A stretch of DNA of 64,000 bases from an uncultured Pelagibacteraceae bacterium (GTDB lineage: Bacteria > Pseudomonadota > Alphaproteobacteria > Pelagibacterales > Pelagibacteraceae): assembly GCA_902550285.1 (NCBI GenBank), contig CACCYQ010000001.1, forward strand, positions 1 to 64,000. The letters are read 5' to 3'. Below, in pieces: positions 1-9,066 of this stretch (the first letter of the stretch is position 1; each line of letters opens with the position of its first letter). Both the position numbers and the translations under genes were made by a program. A model generated the notes under the pieces. The model did no database searches. It was not told the origin of the DNA and worked only from the letters and a program-made list of their open reading frames with translations.

Positions 1-1261
1 CTCTAGCATCAACAAAATTTCTAGTTAGTTTAGAAGTTCTTTCATAAAATCCGGTGTTTCTAGTTAATTTTGTTTCTGAGTCTGTTTTCATTCTAAATGC
101 AAAGGATTTTGTAAATTCTTTTTTTTTATCATAAGTTCTTACAAAGATATCAGTTGGGTTCCATGAATTGCAAGCATCAATATCACTTGGACAAGCTGTT
201 GTTCCGCAAGTTAAATCTTTAAGTGCTTTAAATATTACATAATCACCAGGTCTAGAAAAAGATTCATCTGATAACACTGAGTTAAGACCGCCAGCTGAGG
301 TATTAAAAAAAAGGTTTATAGCATGCCAACCCCTTTTTTTTTGAACTCCAAACTTTTCCATAGAGTTATTTAAATTGTCAGAGCAATTTGCGTGGCCAAA
401 ATATCCTGCATCTTCATAATACTTTGATGTACAAGCTAAATTGAAAGTATCATGCTTTCCTACAGTATCCCTAATTACTTCTATTAAAGGCTCATGATCT
501 GTATCATAAAATTTAGAAAACAACCCTGGTCCTGGAAAAGTACTTGCCATAAAAGTTCTTGTTGTTTGCCAATCTAAACCTTTTTCAATTTTTTTATCTA
601 ATTTTGCTGTGTCAAAAGCCACAAAATCAGAGCATTGTCTTCCCGTTGGAGAAATTACCTGAATATAGTCACCTTCTTTTACTTGAAATGAAATAGCAGA
701 CGAGCGATCTATATTTGTTTCATTAAGAGGATCAAACATGGGATCTGGAATTACTTTATGTTCTTTATCTTTGGTAATTTTTGCTCTTTTCACAAAAATA
801 GTTAAATCAGTAGGAGGGTTTTGTTCACTAACTAACATTTCAGAACCTGGAGCTGCAAAAATACAATAACATTTATCTTTTGATTTTAATTTTACTTTTT
901 CTCCCCAGTTTGTATCTTTATCAAAAACAATAGAGGCTTTAGCTTTTGTAATTTCCAAATTTCTTTTTTTTAATTGGTAAGCAGCTATTTTTGAATTCTC
1001 ATCTTTACTCGAAAGTATTTTTTTTAATTCTGATGTATCTTTATTTTCTTTTAAATTTAAAATTCCTGTTTCTGACTTCCCATTTTTGTTAAAAACTGAA
1101 ATTTCGCAAATTTGATTTCCTTCGTTATTTATTATTTCTATTTCATCATCAGGAAAAATTTGAATTCCAGTAATACCACCACCATTTACAACATATCTTT
1201 CAACTCCAGGTGGTAGAATATTCAATCCTGGCTCTTTTATATGAAAACTTGTTTCAGCCAT
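1..1261 (-). CDS. tdm: Trimethylamine N-oxide demethylase Tdm (N-terminal 420 residues; cut by window start)
   Basis: Tdm splits TMAO into dimethylamine and formaldehyde, which its C-terminal folate-binding GcvT part captures. The frame starts at an ATG at 1261 and stays open for 420 residues to the window edge. The visible part is the DUF1989-type domain, with the hallmark GRQCSDFVAFD near residues 207-217. Cys277, His290, Cys293 and Cys357 have the spacing (13, 3, 64) that I recall for the three-Cys, one-His zinc site of Tdm. The GcvT half lies mostly outside the window. The gene is divergent from the betaine/TMAO transporter, which fits the role, and tmm downstream would supply TMAO. A stand-alone DUF1989 protein cannot be excluded, because the C-terminus is not visible. 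Confidence 0.85.
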   Translation of the reverse strand, partial: MAETSFHIKEPGLNILPPGVERYVVNGGGITGIQIFPDDEIEIINNEGNQICEISVFNKNGKSETGILNLKENKDTSELKKILSSKDENSKIAAYQLKKRNLEITKAKASIVFDKDTNWGEKVKLKSKDKCYCIFAAPGSEMLVSEQNPPTDLTIFVKRAKITKDKEHKVIPDPMFDPLNETNIDRSSAISFQVKEGDYIQVISPTGRQCSDFVAFDTAKLDKKIEKGLDWQTTRTFMASTFPGPGLFSKFYDTDHEPLIEVIRDTVGKHDTFNLACTSKYYEDAGYFGHANCSDNLNNSMEKFGVQKKRGWHAINLFFNTSAGGLNSVLSDESFSRPGDYVIFKALKDLTCGTTACPSDIDACNSWNPTDIFVRTYDKKKEFTKSFAFRMKTDSETKLTRNTGFYERTSKLTRNFVDAR

Positions 1262-1296
1262 TTTTTTAATACTAACCATATTATATCCAACACTTG

Positions 1297-1325
1297 TTGA
1301 CTATAGTTTTAATTAAGAACATACT
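1297..1325 (+). promoter_or_regulatory. Predicted sigma70 promoter for the transporter locus
   Basis: TTGACT at 1297-1302 and CATACT at 1320-1325 are 17 bases apart, in the 100-base gap between the divergent tdm and opuAC genes. The -35 box matches five of six consensus bases and the -10 box four of six. Start position not tested. Confidence 0.5.
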
Positions 1326-1331
1326 TGAGCA

Positions 1332-1345
1332 CTTAATATATTAAG
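1332..1345. promoter_or_regulatory. 14-base perfect palindrome in the opuAC leader
   Basis: CTTAATATATTAAG is fully self-complementary. It lies 6 bases after the predicted -10 box and just before the AAGGGGAAG ribosome site. The position suits an operator, but in such AT-rich sequence chance is a real alternative. Confidence 0.25.
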
Positions 1346-1361
1346 AAAGGGGAAGTAAGTT

Positions 1362-2330
1362 ATGAAAAATAAGAATATGCCGATAATAATCGGTGTCATA
1401 GTTCTAGTAGTTATCGGACTTGTTTTCTTTATGCAGGGCGGAGATAAAACTGCAAAGAAAGCTGGTGATAGCGCAGAACCAATTGTAATACCAACTCACA
1501 ACTGGTCTAGCCAAGTAGTTATGGCTTACGTTATAGGTGGTATTTTTGAAGCCAATGGCAACAATGTAAAATATGTTCCAGCTGACTCCCAAGCTGTATA
1601 TGAATCAATTCGTATAGGTGATGTAACAATATCACATGAAGTGTGGGAATCTGCATTTGGTAAATCATTTACAACAGCTCTAGACAAAGGTGGTATACTT
1701 GATTGGGGAGATCACGAAGCGAGAACTCTTGAAGATATGGGATATCCTGACTGGGTTGCTGACAAATGTCCAGGTCTACCAGATTGGACTGCTTTAAAAA
1801 GTCCTGATTGTGCTGCAGCCTTTGTAACACCTGACTCAGGTGGAAAAGGTCGTATGTTAGAAGGACCTCAAACTTGGCACGGGGATTTAATACCTCAAAG
1901 AATTGACGCTTTAGGTTTAGGAGATCTATGGGTTGTTAAATTTGCTGGAAGTGCAGATGCACTTTGGGCAGAATTAGCAGCAGCTAAAAAAGAAGATAGA
2001 GGAACTATAATTTTTAACTGGACACCAAACTTTACTGATGGTGCTGGTTTTACATTTATAAAATTTCCTCCATACACTGCTGGTTGCAGACCAGAAGATG
2101 GTGGTGACGGAAAATGTGGTTCGCCAGATGGTTATTTGAAAAAGGCTGTTAATGCAGACTTTCCAAAAACTCATCCAGGAGCAGCAGGCATTTTCAAAAA
2201 AATGTCATTCTCTACTGGCCAAATTGGTGCAATGGCAGCTTTAGTTGACCTTGACAAAATGACTCACGAAGATGCAGCTAAAAAATGGTTAGCTGACAAC
2301 GAGTCAGTTTGGAAAGCTTGGATGAACTAA
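1362..2330 (+). CDS. opuAC: Betaine/TMAO-type ABC transporter substrate-binding protein (OpuAC/TmoX family)
   Basis: This 322-residue protein is the periplasmic binding part of a type II quaternary-amine importer. Residues 8-26 form one hydrophobic segment with no clear signal-peptidase site, so it may stay anchored to the membrane. The remainder is an OpuAC domain rich in Trp (for example PTHNWSSQVV and NWTPNF), as expected for an aromatic box that holds a trimethylammonium head. The start is fixed by the AAGGGGAAG ribosome site. A strong terminator follows at once, so it is probably made in excess over the other subunits. Adjacent tdm and nearby tmm point to TMAO and/or glycine betaine as substrate; which one dominates cannot be read from sequence. 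TmoX is the alternative name. Confidence 0.85.
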   Translation: MKNKNMPIIIGVIVLVVIGLVFFMQGGDKTAKKAGDSAEPIVIPTHNWSSQVVMAYVIGGIFEANGNNVKYVPADSQAVYESIRIGDVTISHEVWESAFGKSFTTALDKGGILDWGDHEARTLEDMGYPDWVADKCPGLPDWTALKSPDCAAAFVTPDSGGKGRMLEGPQTWHGDLIPQRIDALGLGDLWVVKFAGSADALWAELAAAKKEDRGTIIFNWTPNFTDGAGFTFIKFPPYTAGCRPEDGGDGKCGSPDGYLKKAVNADFPKTHPGAAGIFKKMSFSTGQIGAMAALVDLDKMTHEDAAKKWLADNESVWKAWMN

Positions 2331-2360
2331 TATTATAGAGCATAAAAGCTGAAAAATTAA

Positions 2361-2396
2361 AATCTCTCCCGACTTTGTTGGGGGGGATTTTTTTTT
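2361..2396 (+). terminator. Rho-independent terminator after the binding-protein gene
   Basis: AATCTCTCCC at 2361-2370 pairs with GGGGGGGATT at 2380-2389 (two G-U pairs), with a 9-base loop and a run of nine T. It separates opuAC from the genes behind it and would lower their expression. Confidence 0.85.
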
Positions 2397-2421
2397 ATAA
2401 AATATTGTGTAAAATGAAACA

Positions 2422-2799
2422 ATGAAAAAATATCTCTTTATCATAATTTTAAGTTTATTAATTTCATCTTCTGCATCAGCTCGTAAGGTAGGATGTAAAG
2501 AAGGTAATTGTGAAAATGGTTTTGGTTTATGGGTTTCTACAGACGGCACAACTTATGAAGGAGAATGGGCTGGAACAAAAAAAAATGGTCAAGGAATTGA
2601 AACTTGGCCTAATGGATATATTTATAAAGGTGAATTTAAAAATAGTGAATGGAGTGGACAAGGTATTTTAATTTTTCCAAACGGTGCAACTTATGAAGGA
2701 GAATGGGCTAATGGTTTTATGAATGGAAAGGGAACATTTACTTGGTCAGATGGAAAACAGGCTTCAGGAACTTGGAAAAATGGCAAGCTACAAGAGTAA
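2422..2799 (+). CDS. Secreted MORN-repeat protein
   Basis: The 125-residue protein has a signal peptide (hydrophobic residues 4-16, probable cut after SASA) and then about four MORN repeats of the type YEGEWxxGxxNGxGxxTWxxG. Two copies contain the near-identical block TYEGEWA. MORN repeats form a curved beta sheet and usually mediate binding; no enzyme motif is visible. It lies between the binding protein and ATPase genes of the transporter. Its role there is unknown. Confidence 0.75.
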   Translation: MKKYLFIIILSLLISSSASARKVGCKEGNCENGFGLWVSTDGTTYEGEWAGTKKNGQGIETWPNGYIYKGEFKNSEWSGQGILIFPNGATYEGEWANGFMNGKGTFTWSDGKQASGTWKNGKLQE

Positions 2800-2807
2800 A
2801 TAAGACA

Positions 2808-3359
2808 ATGATAGAAAACAAATATTTAAATAAATTAAAAGAGCTACCCGAACCAGTTAAACAATTCGGTGGGCTGATTTCTATAACAGTTTTGGTAATT
2901 TTATCTTTTACTATTTTAAATATTTATTGGGGTGGAGGTGATGAATTAATTAGAAAAATGAAAATAGAAGAGGAAAGAATTGAAAAAGAAAAAAAACTAA
3001 ATGAAGTTATATCAAATCTTCCATCAGGTATTGTAGTATTCTACGATGGATCTGATCATTATAAATTATCTAAAGAACAATACGAAGCAGTTTGTAAAAT
3101 AACTAAACTTATTCCACAACGTGCAATTATGGCTGCCCATTTCTTAAACTATAAAGCTTATGAATTATATACTATCAATGGTAATAAGATTAACGATACT
3201 TTTGTTAAATGGGACAAAGATAAAAATAAATGTTTTGCTGGTTACACCGTAAGCGGAAGTAATGTTGGAGTGAATGAAACAGCAAATGTCTCTGGAGAGG
3301 TTTTAAGTTTTTTGAGTACCGGAATTGATACCAGAGTCTATTTTATTAAAAATTTTTAG
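2808..3359 (+). CDS. Unknown protein with one membrane helix
   Basis: I place the start at the ATG at 2808, 8 bases after the MORN gene stop. The same frame is open from 2742, but that part overlaps the MORN gene and reads as an out-of-frame shadow. The 183-residue product has one hydrophobic segment (about residues 22-41), a charged Lys/Glu-rich linker that may be a coiled coil, and a soluble C-terminal domain with two Cys. I do not recognise the family. The gene pair with MORN suggests an envelope function. Confidence 0.6.
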   Translation: MIENKYLNKLKELPEPVKQFGGLISITVLVILSFTILNIYWGGGDELIRKMKIEEERIEKEKKLNEVISNLPSGIVVFYDGSDHYKLSKEQYEAVCKITKLIPQRAIMAAHFLNYKAYELYTINGNKINDTFVKWDKDKNKCFAGYTVSGSNVGVNETANVSGEVLSFLSTGIDTRVYFIKNF

Positions 3360-3423
3360 GGAGGAAAAACAACAATATATAGATTTTAATTTTATTAAAT
3401 ATCGTATAACTTGTTAATTGATA

Positions 3424-4455
3424 ATGACTGATGCTGTAATTAAATGTGAATCTGTCTACAAAATATTTGGTGCAAACGCCAAAAAGATGCTCCAAGAAGC
3501 AAATGGAAATGTAGATGCAAAAACATTCCAAGAAAATGGATGTATTGTAGGTGTGAACAATGCTTCCTTTGAAGTTGCAAAAGGAGAAATGCTGGTTGTT
3601 ATGGGTTTGTCTGGTTCAGGAAAATCTACGTTATTAAGATGTATATCAAGATTAACAGATGCGACTGGTGGAAAAATTTATATAGAAGGCCAAGATTTGC
3701 TTTCATTAAAAGAAAAAGAACTTATTGAACTTAGAAGAAATAAAATGGGAATGGTTTTCCAAAGTTTTGCTTTACTTCCACATAAAACAGTTTTGGAAAA
3801 CATTGCTTTTCCACTTCAAATCAAAGGAATAGAGACTGAAAAAAGTATCAATAAAGCTATGGACATGGTTAAACTCGTCGGTCTTGATGGTAGAGAAAAT
3901 TATTTTCCAAGAGAACTTTCAGGTGGACAGCAACAAAGAGTAGGTATCGCTCGATCATTAGCTGTAGAACCCGATATTTGGTTTTTAGATGAACCATTCT
4001 CAGCGCTAGACCCATTAATTAGAAAGGAAATGCAAGACGAATTTTTAAGACTTCAAGAAAAATTAAAAAAAACAATCATGTTTATTACTCATGATTTTGA
4101 CGAAGCATTAAAACTTGCTGATCGTATTGCAATTATGAAAGATGGAATAATTGAACAGTTAGACACCCCAGCAAAAATTGTTTTAAATCCAGCAACTGAA
4201 TATGTAAAAAAATTCACTGAAGAAGTGCCAAGAGAAAAAGTTTTAATAATAGAAGATGTAATGGACGCACCAACCTCAGACAATTTAAGCAATCTAAAAG
4301 TTTCAAAAGACGAAATAATAGAAAATGTAGCTGAAAAGATTTTATCACAAGAAAAGTCTGTAGGTGTAACTGACGAAAATAATAAAATTGTTGGAACTGT
4401 TCATCCTTCAAAAATAATTCATACTGTTTTTGGAGGAAGAAAAGAAAACAGTTAA
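3424..4455 (+). CDS. opuAA: Betaine/TMAO ABC transporter ATP-binding protein (OpuAA/ProV/TmoV family)
   Basis: This is the ATPase that powers the importer. From the ATG at 3424 the protein has 343 residues: Walker A GLSGSGKST at 61-69, signature LSGGQQQR at 165-172, Walker B IWFLDE at 185-190, and the H-loop ITHDFDEAL. A short C-terminal tail resembles the end of a CBS region, which in OpuA senses ionic strength. A TTG six bases earlier is in frame but less likely. It precedes the fused permease by 3 bases. It is the only such ATPase in the window, so it may also serve the second transporter at 29347-31312. Confidence 0.88.
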   Translation: MTDAVIKCESVYKIFGANAKKMLQEANGNVDAKTFQENGCIVGVNNASFEVAKGEMLVVMGLSGSGKSTLLRCISRLTDATGGKIYIEGQDLLSLKEKELIELRRNKMGMVFQSFALLPHKTVLENIAFPLQIKGIETEKSINKAMDMVKLVGLDGRENYFPRELSGGQQQRVGIARSLAVEPDIWFLDEPFSALDPLIRKEMQDEFLRLQEKLKKTIMFITHDFDEALKLADRIAIMKDGIIEQLDTPAKIVLNPATEYVKKFTEEVPREKVLIIEDVMDAPTSDNLSNLKVSKDEIIENVAEKILSQEKSVGVTDENNKIVGTVHPSKIIHTVFGGRKENS

Positions 4456-4458
4456 ATT

Positions 4459-6612
4459 ATGGAATTATTAAAAAAATATCCAAAATTATTTCAGTGGTTA
4501 TTTTTACTAGTTGTATTTTTTGCTTTATGTTTTGCTATTGATGTTCCTGAAACCTATAAGTTTATAAGGGGTCAAGCTGAGTTTATTAAAGATCCAAACC
4601 AAAGCACTTACACACTCTTTGGTAAAGAAGTAAGGTATTATGCATTTGATAATTTTTGGAGACTACCCCCTTTACTTGGATGGTTACCTATTTGGATAAA
4701 TGATGGCCTTTTTTTTCTATTGAATGAATGGATGCCAATGGAGTTTTGGGATTCAGCTACACAAGAATACAAAACTCGACCTTTAGTTCTACAAATATCA
4801 AGAAATATAACAGCGTTTATGACATTTCTTATAGAATTTATTAGAGAAATTTTATTAGGTGGTGTTGAAACAATTGTAGCATTCACTAGTTGGAATTTTG
4901 TAAGTGCATATCCGTGGGCAAAATTACCTGGTTTACCTTGGACAATTGTTGCTGCGGGTGCAGCCATATTAGCTTACAAATTAAGTGGTAAGGGTTTAGC
5001 TATATTTGCTGGCTTGGTAATGATTTATATTTCAGTGTTTGGTCAATGGAAACCTTCAATGCAAACGCTTTCTTTTATATTAGTAGCAGCACCACTTTCA
5101 TTTATTTTTGGATTGAGTTTAGGTGTTATGGCTTATAAGAGCAAACGTGTTGAGAAAGCATTATACCCAATACTTCTAGTTATGCAGACTATGCCTCAAT
5201 ATGCTGTTTTAGTTCCTGCTATGGTTTTGTTTGGAATTGGTGATCATGCTGCAGTTATAATAACAATGGTTGTTGCTATTCCACCGATGATCCTATTAAC
5301 TTTGATAGGCCTTAGAGGGGTATCTCCAGAAGTTATTGAAGCTGGGAAAATGAGCGGATGTAGTAATTGGCAGCTTATGACTGAAGTATTAATTCCAACT
5401 GCAAGAAGAGATATTCTAATTGGTGTTAACCAAGTCATTATGGTTTGTTTTTCTATGGCGGTTATCTCAGCTTTTATAGGTGCTAAAGGACTGGGATGGA
5501 ATTTATTGTTAGCTTTAAATCAGTTGAATATTGGTTTAGCACTAGAAGCAGGTTTATGTATTAGTTTTATCGCAATTCTTTTAGATAAAATGTCTTTGGC
5601 TTGGGCAAATAAACAAACAGATTATTTTGGTAACCTGACATTTTATCAACGTTATAAAAACTCAATATTTTTTGGAGGGGCTGTGCTGGTTGGATTGATC
5701 CTTGCTTTAGCAGGATCTTTTTTCTTTAAGGAAGGTTTTAATTATTTATACGAGGTTCCTCATAATAAAGGAATATCAACAGCAGACTTCTGGAACAAAG
5801 GCGTTGATTGGATTTTTGATACGTTTTTTGTATACATAAAAGCATTTAATACTTGGTTAATAACAGAAGTTCTCCAGCCAATGAGAGCATTGTATCTAAG
5901 AATGCCAGCAGTTGCTACTTTAGTGTTAGTTGTTGGTGCGGGTTATATAATTGGTGGAATTCGTTCAGCTTTTACAGTAGGTGGATTAACATTATTTATA
6001 GCTCTAAGTCCATGGTGGGATAGAGCATTAGTCACAACATACATGGCAACTTTTGGAGTTATTATATCTTGTACAATTGGATTTGTTGTTGGAACTTTAT
6101 GTCAACAAAACAAATATACTACAAATTTTATGTTAGGAATTTGTGATATTTTTCAAACATTTCCTTCGTTTGTATACCTAATTCCAGTAATGATGTTATT
6201 TGGAGTTACAGACACTTCCGTATTAATTGCTGTAATTGTTTATGCAACTATACCAGCAACAAGGTATACTATTGAGGGATTAAGAAGCGTTCCAGCTGCT
6301 TTGCATGATGCAGCTACAATGTCAGGTGTAACAAAATTACAAAGATTATTCAAAATAGAATTTCCCTTAGCATTTCCACATATGATGCTTGGCGTAAATC
6401 AAACAATAGTATTTGCACTATTTATGGTAATTATAGGAGCATTTATTGGAACAGAAGATTTGGGACAATACATTTTAAAAGCCTTATCAGATAAAGCTGG
6501 TGGTGGAAAAGGATTAACACTTGGCATTTGTGTTGCTTTCATAGGCCTTATATTTGATAATCTAATTAGAACTTGGGTTGAAAAAAGAAAAAAACATCTT
6601 GGCATAGATTAA
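4459..6612 (+). CDS. opuAB: Double-length betaine/TMAO ABC transporter permease (two fused OpuAB/ProW domains)
   Basis: Most ProW permeases have about 280-350 residues; this one has 717 and carries two transport domains in one chain. Each half has its own ATPase-contact loop: EAGKMSGCSNWQLMTEVLIP in the first and HDAATMSGVTKLQRLFKIEF in the second, both followed by GVNQ. A single copy could therefore form the whole membrane pore. Several extra hydrophobic segments precede each half. It starts 3 bases after the ATPase gene and ends 4 bases before glpK. Large fused permeases are known in marine TMAO/betaine systems. Confidence 0.85.
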   Translation: MELLKKYPKLFQWLFLLVVFFALCFAIDVPETYKFIRGQAEFIKDPNQSTYTLFGKEVRYYAFDNFWRLPPLLGWLPIWINDGLFFLLNEWMPMEFWDSATQEYKTRPLVLQISRNITAFMTFLIEFIREILLGGVETIVAFTSWNFVSAYPWAKLPGLPWTIVAAGAAILAYKLSGKGLAIFAGLVMIYISVFGQWKPSMQTLSFILVAAPLSFIFGLSLGVMAYKSKRVEKALYPILLVMQTMPQYAVLVPAMVLFGIGDHAAVIITMVVAIPPMILLTLIGLRGVSPEVIEAGKMSGCSNWQLMTEVLIPTARRDILIGVNQVIMVCFSMAVISAFIGAKGLGWNLLLALNQLNIGLALEAGLCISFIAILLDKMSLAWANKQTDYFGNLTFYQRYKNSIFFGGAVLVGLILALAGSFFFKEGFNYLYEVPHNKGISTADFWNKGVDWIFDTFFVYIKAFNTWLITEVLQPMRALYLRMPAVATLVLVVGAGYIIGGIRSAFTVGGLTLFIALSPWWDRALVTTYMATFGVIISCTIGFVVGTLCQQNKYTTNFMLGICDIFQTFPSFVYLIPVMMLFGVTDTSVLIAVIVYATIPATRYTIEGLRSVPAALHDAATMSGVTKLQRLFKIEFPLAFPHMMLGVNQTIVFALFMVIIGAFIGTEDLGQYILKALSDKAGGGKGLTLGICVAFIGLIFDNLIRTWVEKRKKHLGID

Positions 6613-6616
6613 AACT

Positions 6617-8089
6617 GTGAAAAAATTTCTTGTTGCCATTGATCAAGGCACTACATCTAGTAGAGCTATTTTATTTAATTTGTCTGGCAAACCTATTTAT
6701 ATTTCTCAAAAAGAATTTAGGCAATATTTTCCAAAAAATGGTTGGGTAGAACATAATCCAAGTGAGATTTGGAATACAGTAAAAAAAGTTTTGTTAGATG
6801 TAATTGCTAAAAGTAAAAAATTAAAAGGTAAAATATTATCAATTGGTATAACAAATCAGAGAGAAACCACTATTCTATGGGATAAAAAAACAGGAAAACA
6901 TGTTTATAATGCAATTGTTTGGCAAGATAGAAGAACTGAAGAATATTGTAAGAAAATAAAAAAAAAAGAAAACTTAATAAGAAAAAAAACGGGCTTATTT
7001 ATTGATCCATATTTTTCTGCTACCAAAATAAAGTGGATATTAGAAAATGTTTCAAAGGCAAAAAATCTTTTAAAAAAAAAACAATTATTATTTGGTACAA
7101 TTGATAGTTTTTTAATCTGGAAACTTACTAAGGGCAAAGTTCATGCAACAGATGCAACTAACGCTTCAAGAACTATGCTTTTTAATATTAATAAAAATAA
7201 TTGGGATAATGAAATTTTAAAAATTTTTAAAATAAATAAAAATATATTACCAGTAGTAAAAAACTCAGCAGATGATTTTGGATATATTAGTAAAAAAATT
7301 ATTGGTGAAAAAATACCTATTTCAGGTGTTTTAGGTGATCAACAAGCAGCAGCATTTGGTCAAGCTTGTTTTGAAAAAGGATCTGTAAAAAGCACATATG
7401 GCACAGGAGCTTTTGTAATTATGAATACTGGTAATAAAAAATTGATTTCAAAAAATAAATTGCTCACAACCATTTGCTACAGATTAAATAACAAGAATAC
7501 TTTTGCAATAGAGGGCTCTATTTTTGTAGCTGGAGCTGGAGTTCAGTGGTTAAGAGATAAAATTAGGTTAATAAATAACGCTTATGAAACAGAAAAAATT
7601 GCAAAATCAAAAGAAAATAATAATGGTGTCTATATTGTGCCTGCTTTCACTGGTTTAGGCGCACCATATTGGAACTCGAGCTCTCGTGGATTAATTACTG
7701 GACTAACAAGAAATAGTGATTGGAAAGATCTGGTGCGTGCAACGATAGAGTCTGCTGCTTATCAAAGTTATGATTTATTTGAGTCTATGAGAAAAGATGG
7801 ATTAAAACCCAGGATTGTTAAAGTAGATGGTGGAATGGTTACTAACAATTGGTTTTCCCAATTTTTATCTAATATAATTGATACAAAAGTTATAAGACCA
7901 AAGGTTAAAGAAACTACAGCTTTAGGAGTAGCTTTTATGGCAGGATTAAAAATAGGAGTTTATAAATCACTTTCTGATATTTCAAATTATTGGAAAATAG
8001 ATAAAAAATTCAATCCAAAAATAAGCAAATCAAACCGTACTAAGCTGTTGAAAGGTTGGCAACAAGCAATTAGAAAAACATTAGTTTAA
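6617..8089 (+). CDS. glpK: Glycerol kinase
   Basis: Glycerol kinase makes sn-glycerol 3-phosphate from glycerol and ATP. The 490-residue protein has the usual length and begins with the phosphate-binding DQGTTSSRAI. It has TNQRETTILWDKKTG, GVLGDQQAAAFGQ and the C-terminal VDGGMVTNNWFSQFLSNI of the FGGY family. The start is a GTG at 6617, 4 bases after the permease stop, so it probably shares that transcript. Its last base is the first base of the gpsA-like gene. No glycerol channel or glpD is seen nearby. Another FGGY substrate is possible but the match to GlpK is close. Confidence 0.88.
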   Translation: MKKFLVAIDQGTTSSRAILFNLSGKPIYISQKEFRQYFPKNGWVEHNPSEIWNTVKKVLLDVIAKSKKLKGKILSIGITNQRETTILWDKKTGKHVYNAIVWQDRRTEEYCKKIKKKENLIRKKTGLFIDPYFSATKIKWILENVSKAKNLLKKKQLLFGTIDSFLIWKLTKGKVHATDATNASRTMLFNINKNNWDNEILKIFKINKNILPVVKNSADDFGYISKKIIGEKIPISGVLGDQQAAAFGQACFEKGSVKSTYGTGAFVIMNTGNKKLISKNKLLTTICYRLNNKNTFAIEGSIFVAGAGVQWLRDKIRLINNAYETEKIAKSKENNNGVYIVPAFTGLGAPYWNSSSRGLITGLTRNSDWKDLVRATIESAAYQSYDLFESMRKDGLKPRIVKVDGGMVTNNWFSQFLSNIIDTKVIRPKVKETTALGVAFMAGLKIGVYKSLSDISNYWKIDKKFNPKISKSNRTKLLKGWQQAIRKTLV

Positions 8090-9051
8090 TGAAAAAAATA
8101 TTAGTCATTGGTGGTGGAGCAATGGGTTCAGCATTTACAATTCCTTGCCTAGAAAATAAAAATAAAGTTACTATTACAGAACCTTATAGCAAAGCTTTTA
8201 TTAAAAACCTTTCTTCAAAAAATAAATTTCACTCAAGTTTAAAGATAAATCTTCCAAAAAGTTTAAAATTTAGAAAATTTTCCACAAATTTATTGAGAGA
8301 AAAATTTGATTTGATTGTAATAGCTTTAAGTCTCTCGGGTATTGATTTTATTAGCAAAGAACTAAAAAAATCAAAATTTAAAAATCCAATATTGGTACTT
8401 ACTAAAGGATTAAAATACGAAAAAAAAAATAATAAAATTTTAACAATTTCGGAACAATTAAAAAAGAATTATAATGGAATGAATATTTCAGTTTTAAAAG
8501 GTCCTTGCTTAGCCAAGGAACTTGCTAGAAAAAGTCACACTAGTGTAATTGTAGCTAATAAAAATATTAAAATAGCTAAACAGATAGGCAAGATGATTTC
8601 TACAAAATATTACGCTATAGAATTTTCTAATGATATTATTGGTGTAGAAGTATGTTCTGCGATAAAAAATATATATGCAATGATAATTGGAGCAGGCCAA
8701 AGTTTAAATACATCATCAAGTTTATTTCAAAAATCAATAATTGAAATGAAATATTTAACTAAATATTTTAAAGGAAAAGAAGTAACAACTCTGGGACTTG
8801 CAGGAGTGGGCGATTTATATGTTAGCGCAGCAGGTGGAAGAAATAGCAAAATGGGGAGTTACTTAGGAAAAGGATTTACATTTAAAAAAGCAAAAAAAAA
8901 ATTTATGCCCAAAGATACAGTTGAAGGAGAGCAACTTGCTAGAGAGATAGCGCCATATATATTAAAAAAAATAAATAAGAAAAAAATTCCTTTAATGACT
9001 AATTTATTGAAAACTATCCTAAAAAATAAAAAATTAAATATAAGATTATAA
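8089..9051 (+). CDS. gpsA: NAD(P)-dependent glycerol-3-phosphate dehydrogenase
   Basis: This enzyme interconverts glycerol 3-phosphate and dihydroxyacetone phosphate, so with GlpK it would link glycerol to glycolysis or supply lipid backbones. The 320-residue chain starts with the nucleotide-binding VIGGGAMGSAF and has the family's KGLKYE block, VLKGPCLAKELA, and EVCSAIKNIYAMIIGAGQ with the catalytic Lys. The glycine motif has Met where most GpsA have Trp. The ATG overlaps the glpK stop by one base, which implies coupled translation. Confidence 0.82.
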   Translation: MKKILVIGGGAMGSAFTIPCLENKNKVTITEPYSKAFIKNLSSKNKFHSSLKINLPKSLKFRKFSTNLLREKFDLIVIALSLSGIDFISKELKKSKFKNPILVLTKGLKYEKKNNKILTISEQLKKNYNGMNISVLKGPCLAKELARKSHTSVIVANKNIKIAKQIGKMISTKYYAIEFSNDIIGVEVCSAIKNIYAMIIGAGQSLNTSSSLFQKSIIEMKYLTKYFKGKEVTTLGLAGVGDLYVSAAGGRNSKMGSYLGKGFTFKKAKKKFMPKDTVEGEQLAREIAPYILKKINKKKIPLMTNLLKTILKNKKLNIRL

Positions 9052-9066
9052 ATAAAATTTAGTTTT

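Noticed and set aside
2742-2807. Longer N-terminus for the one-helix protein
   Set aside because: The frame overlaps the end of the MORN gene and codes for an unlike, charged sequence. The ATG at 2808 fits better.
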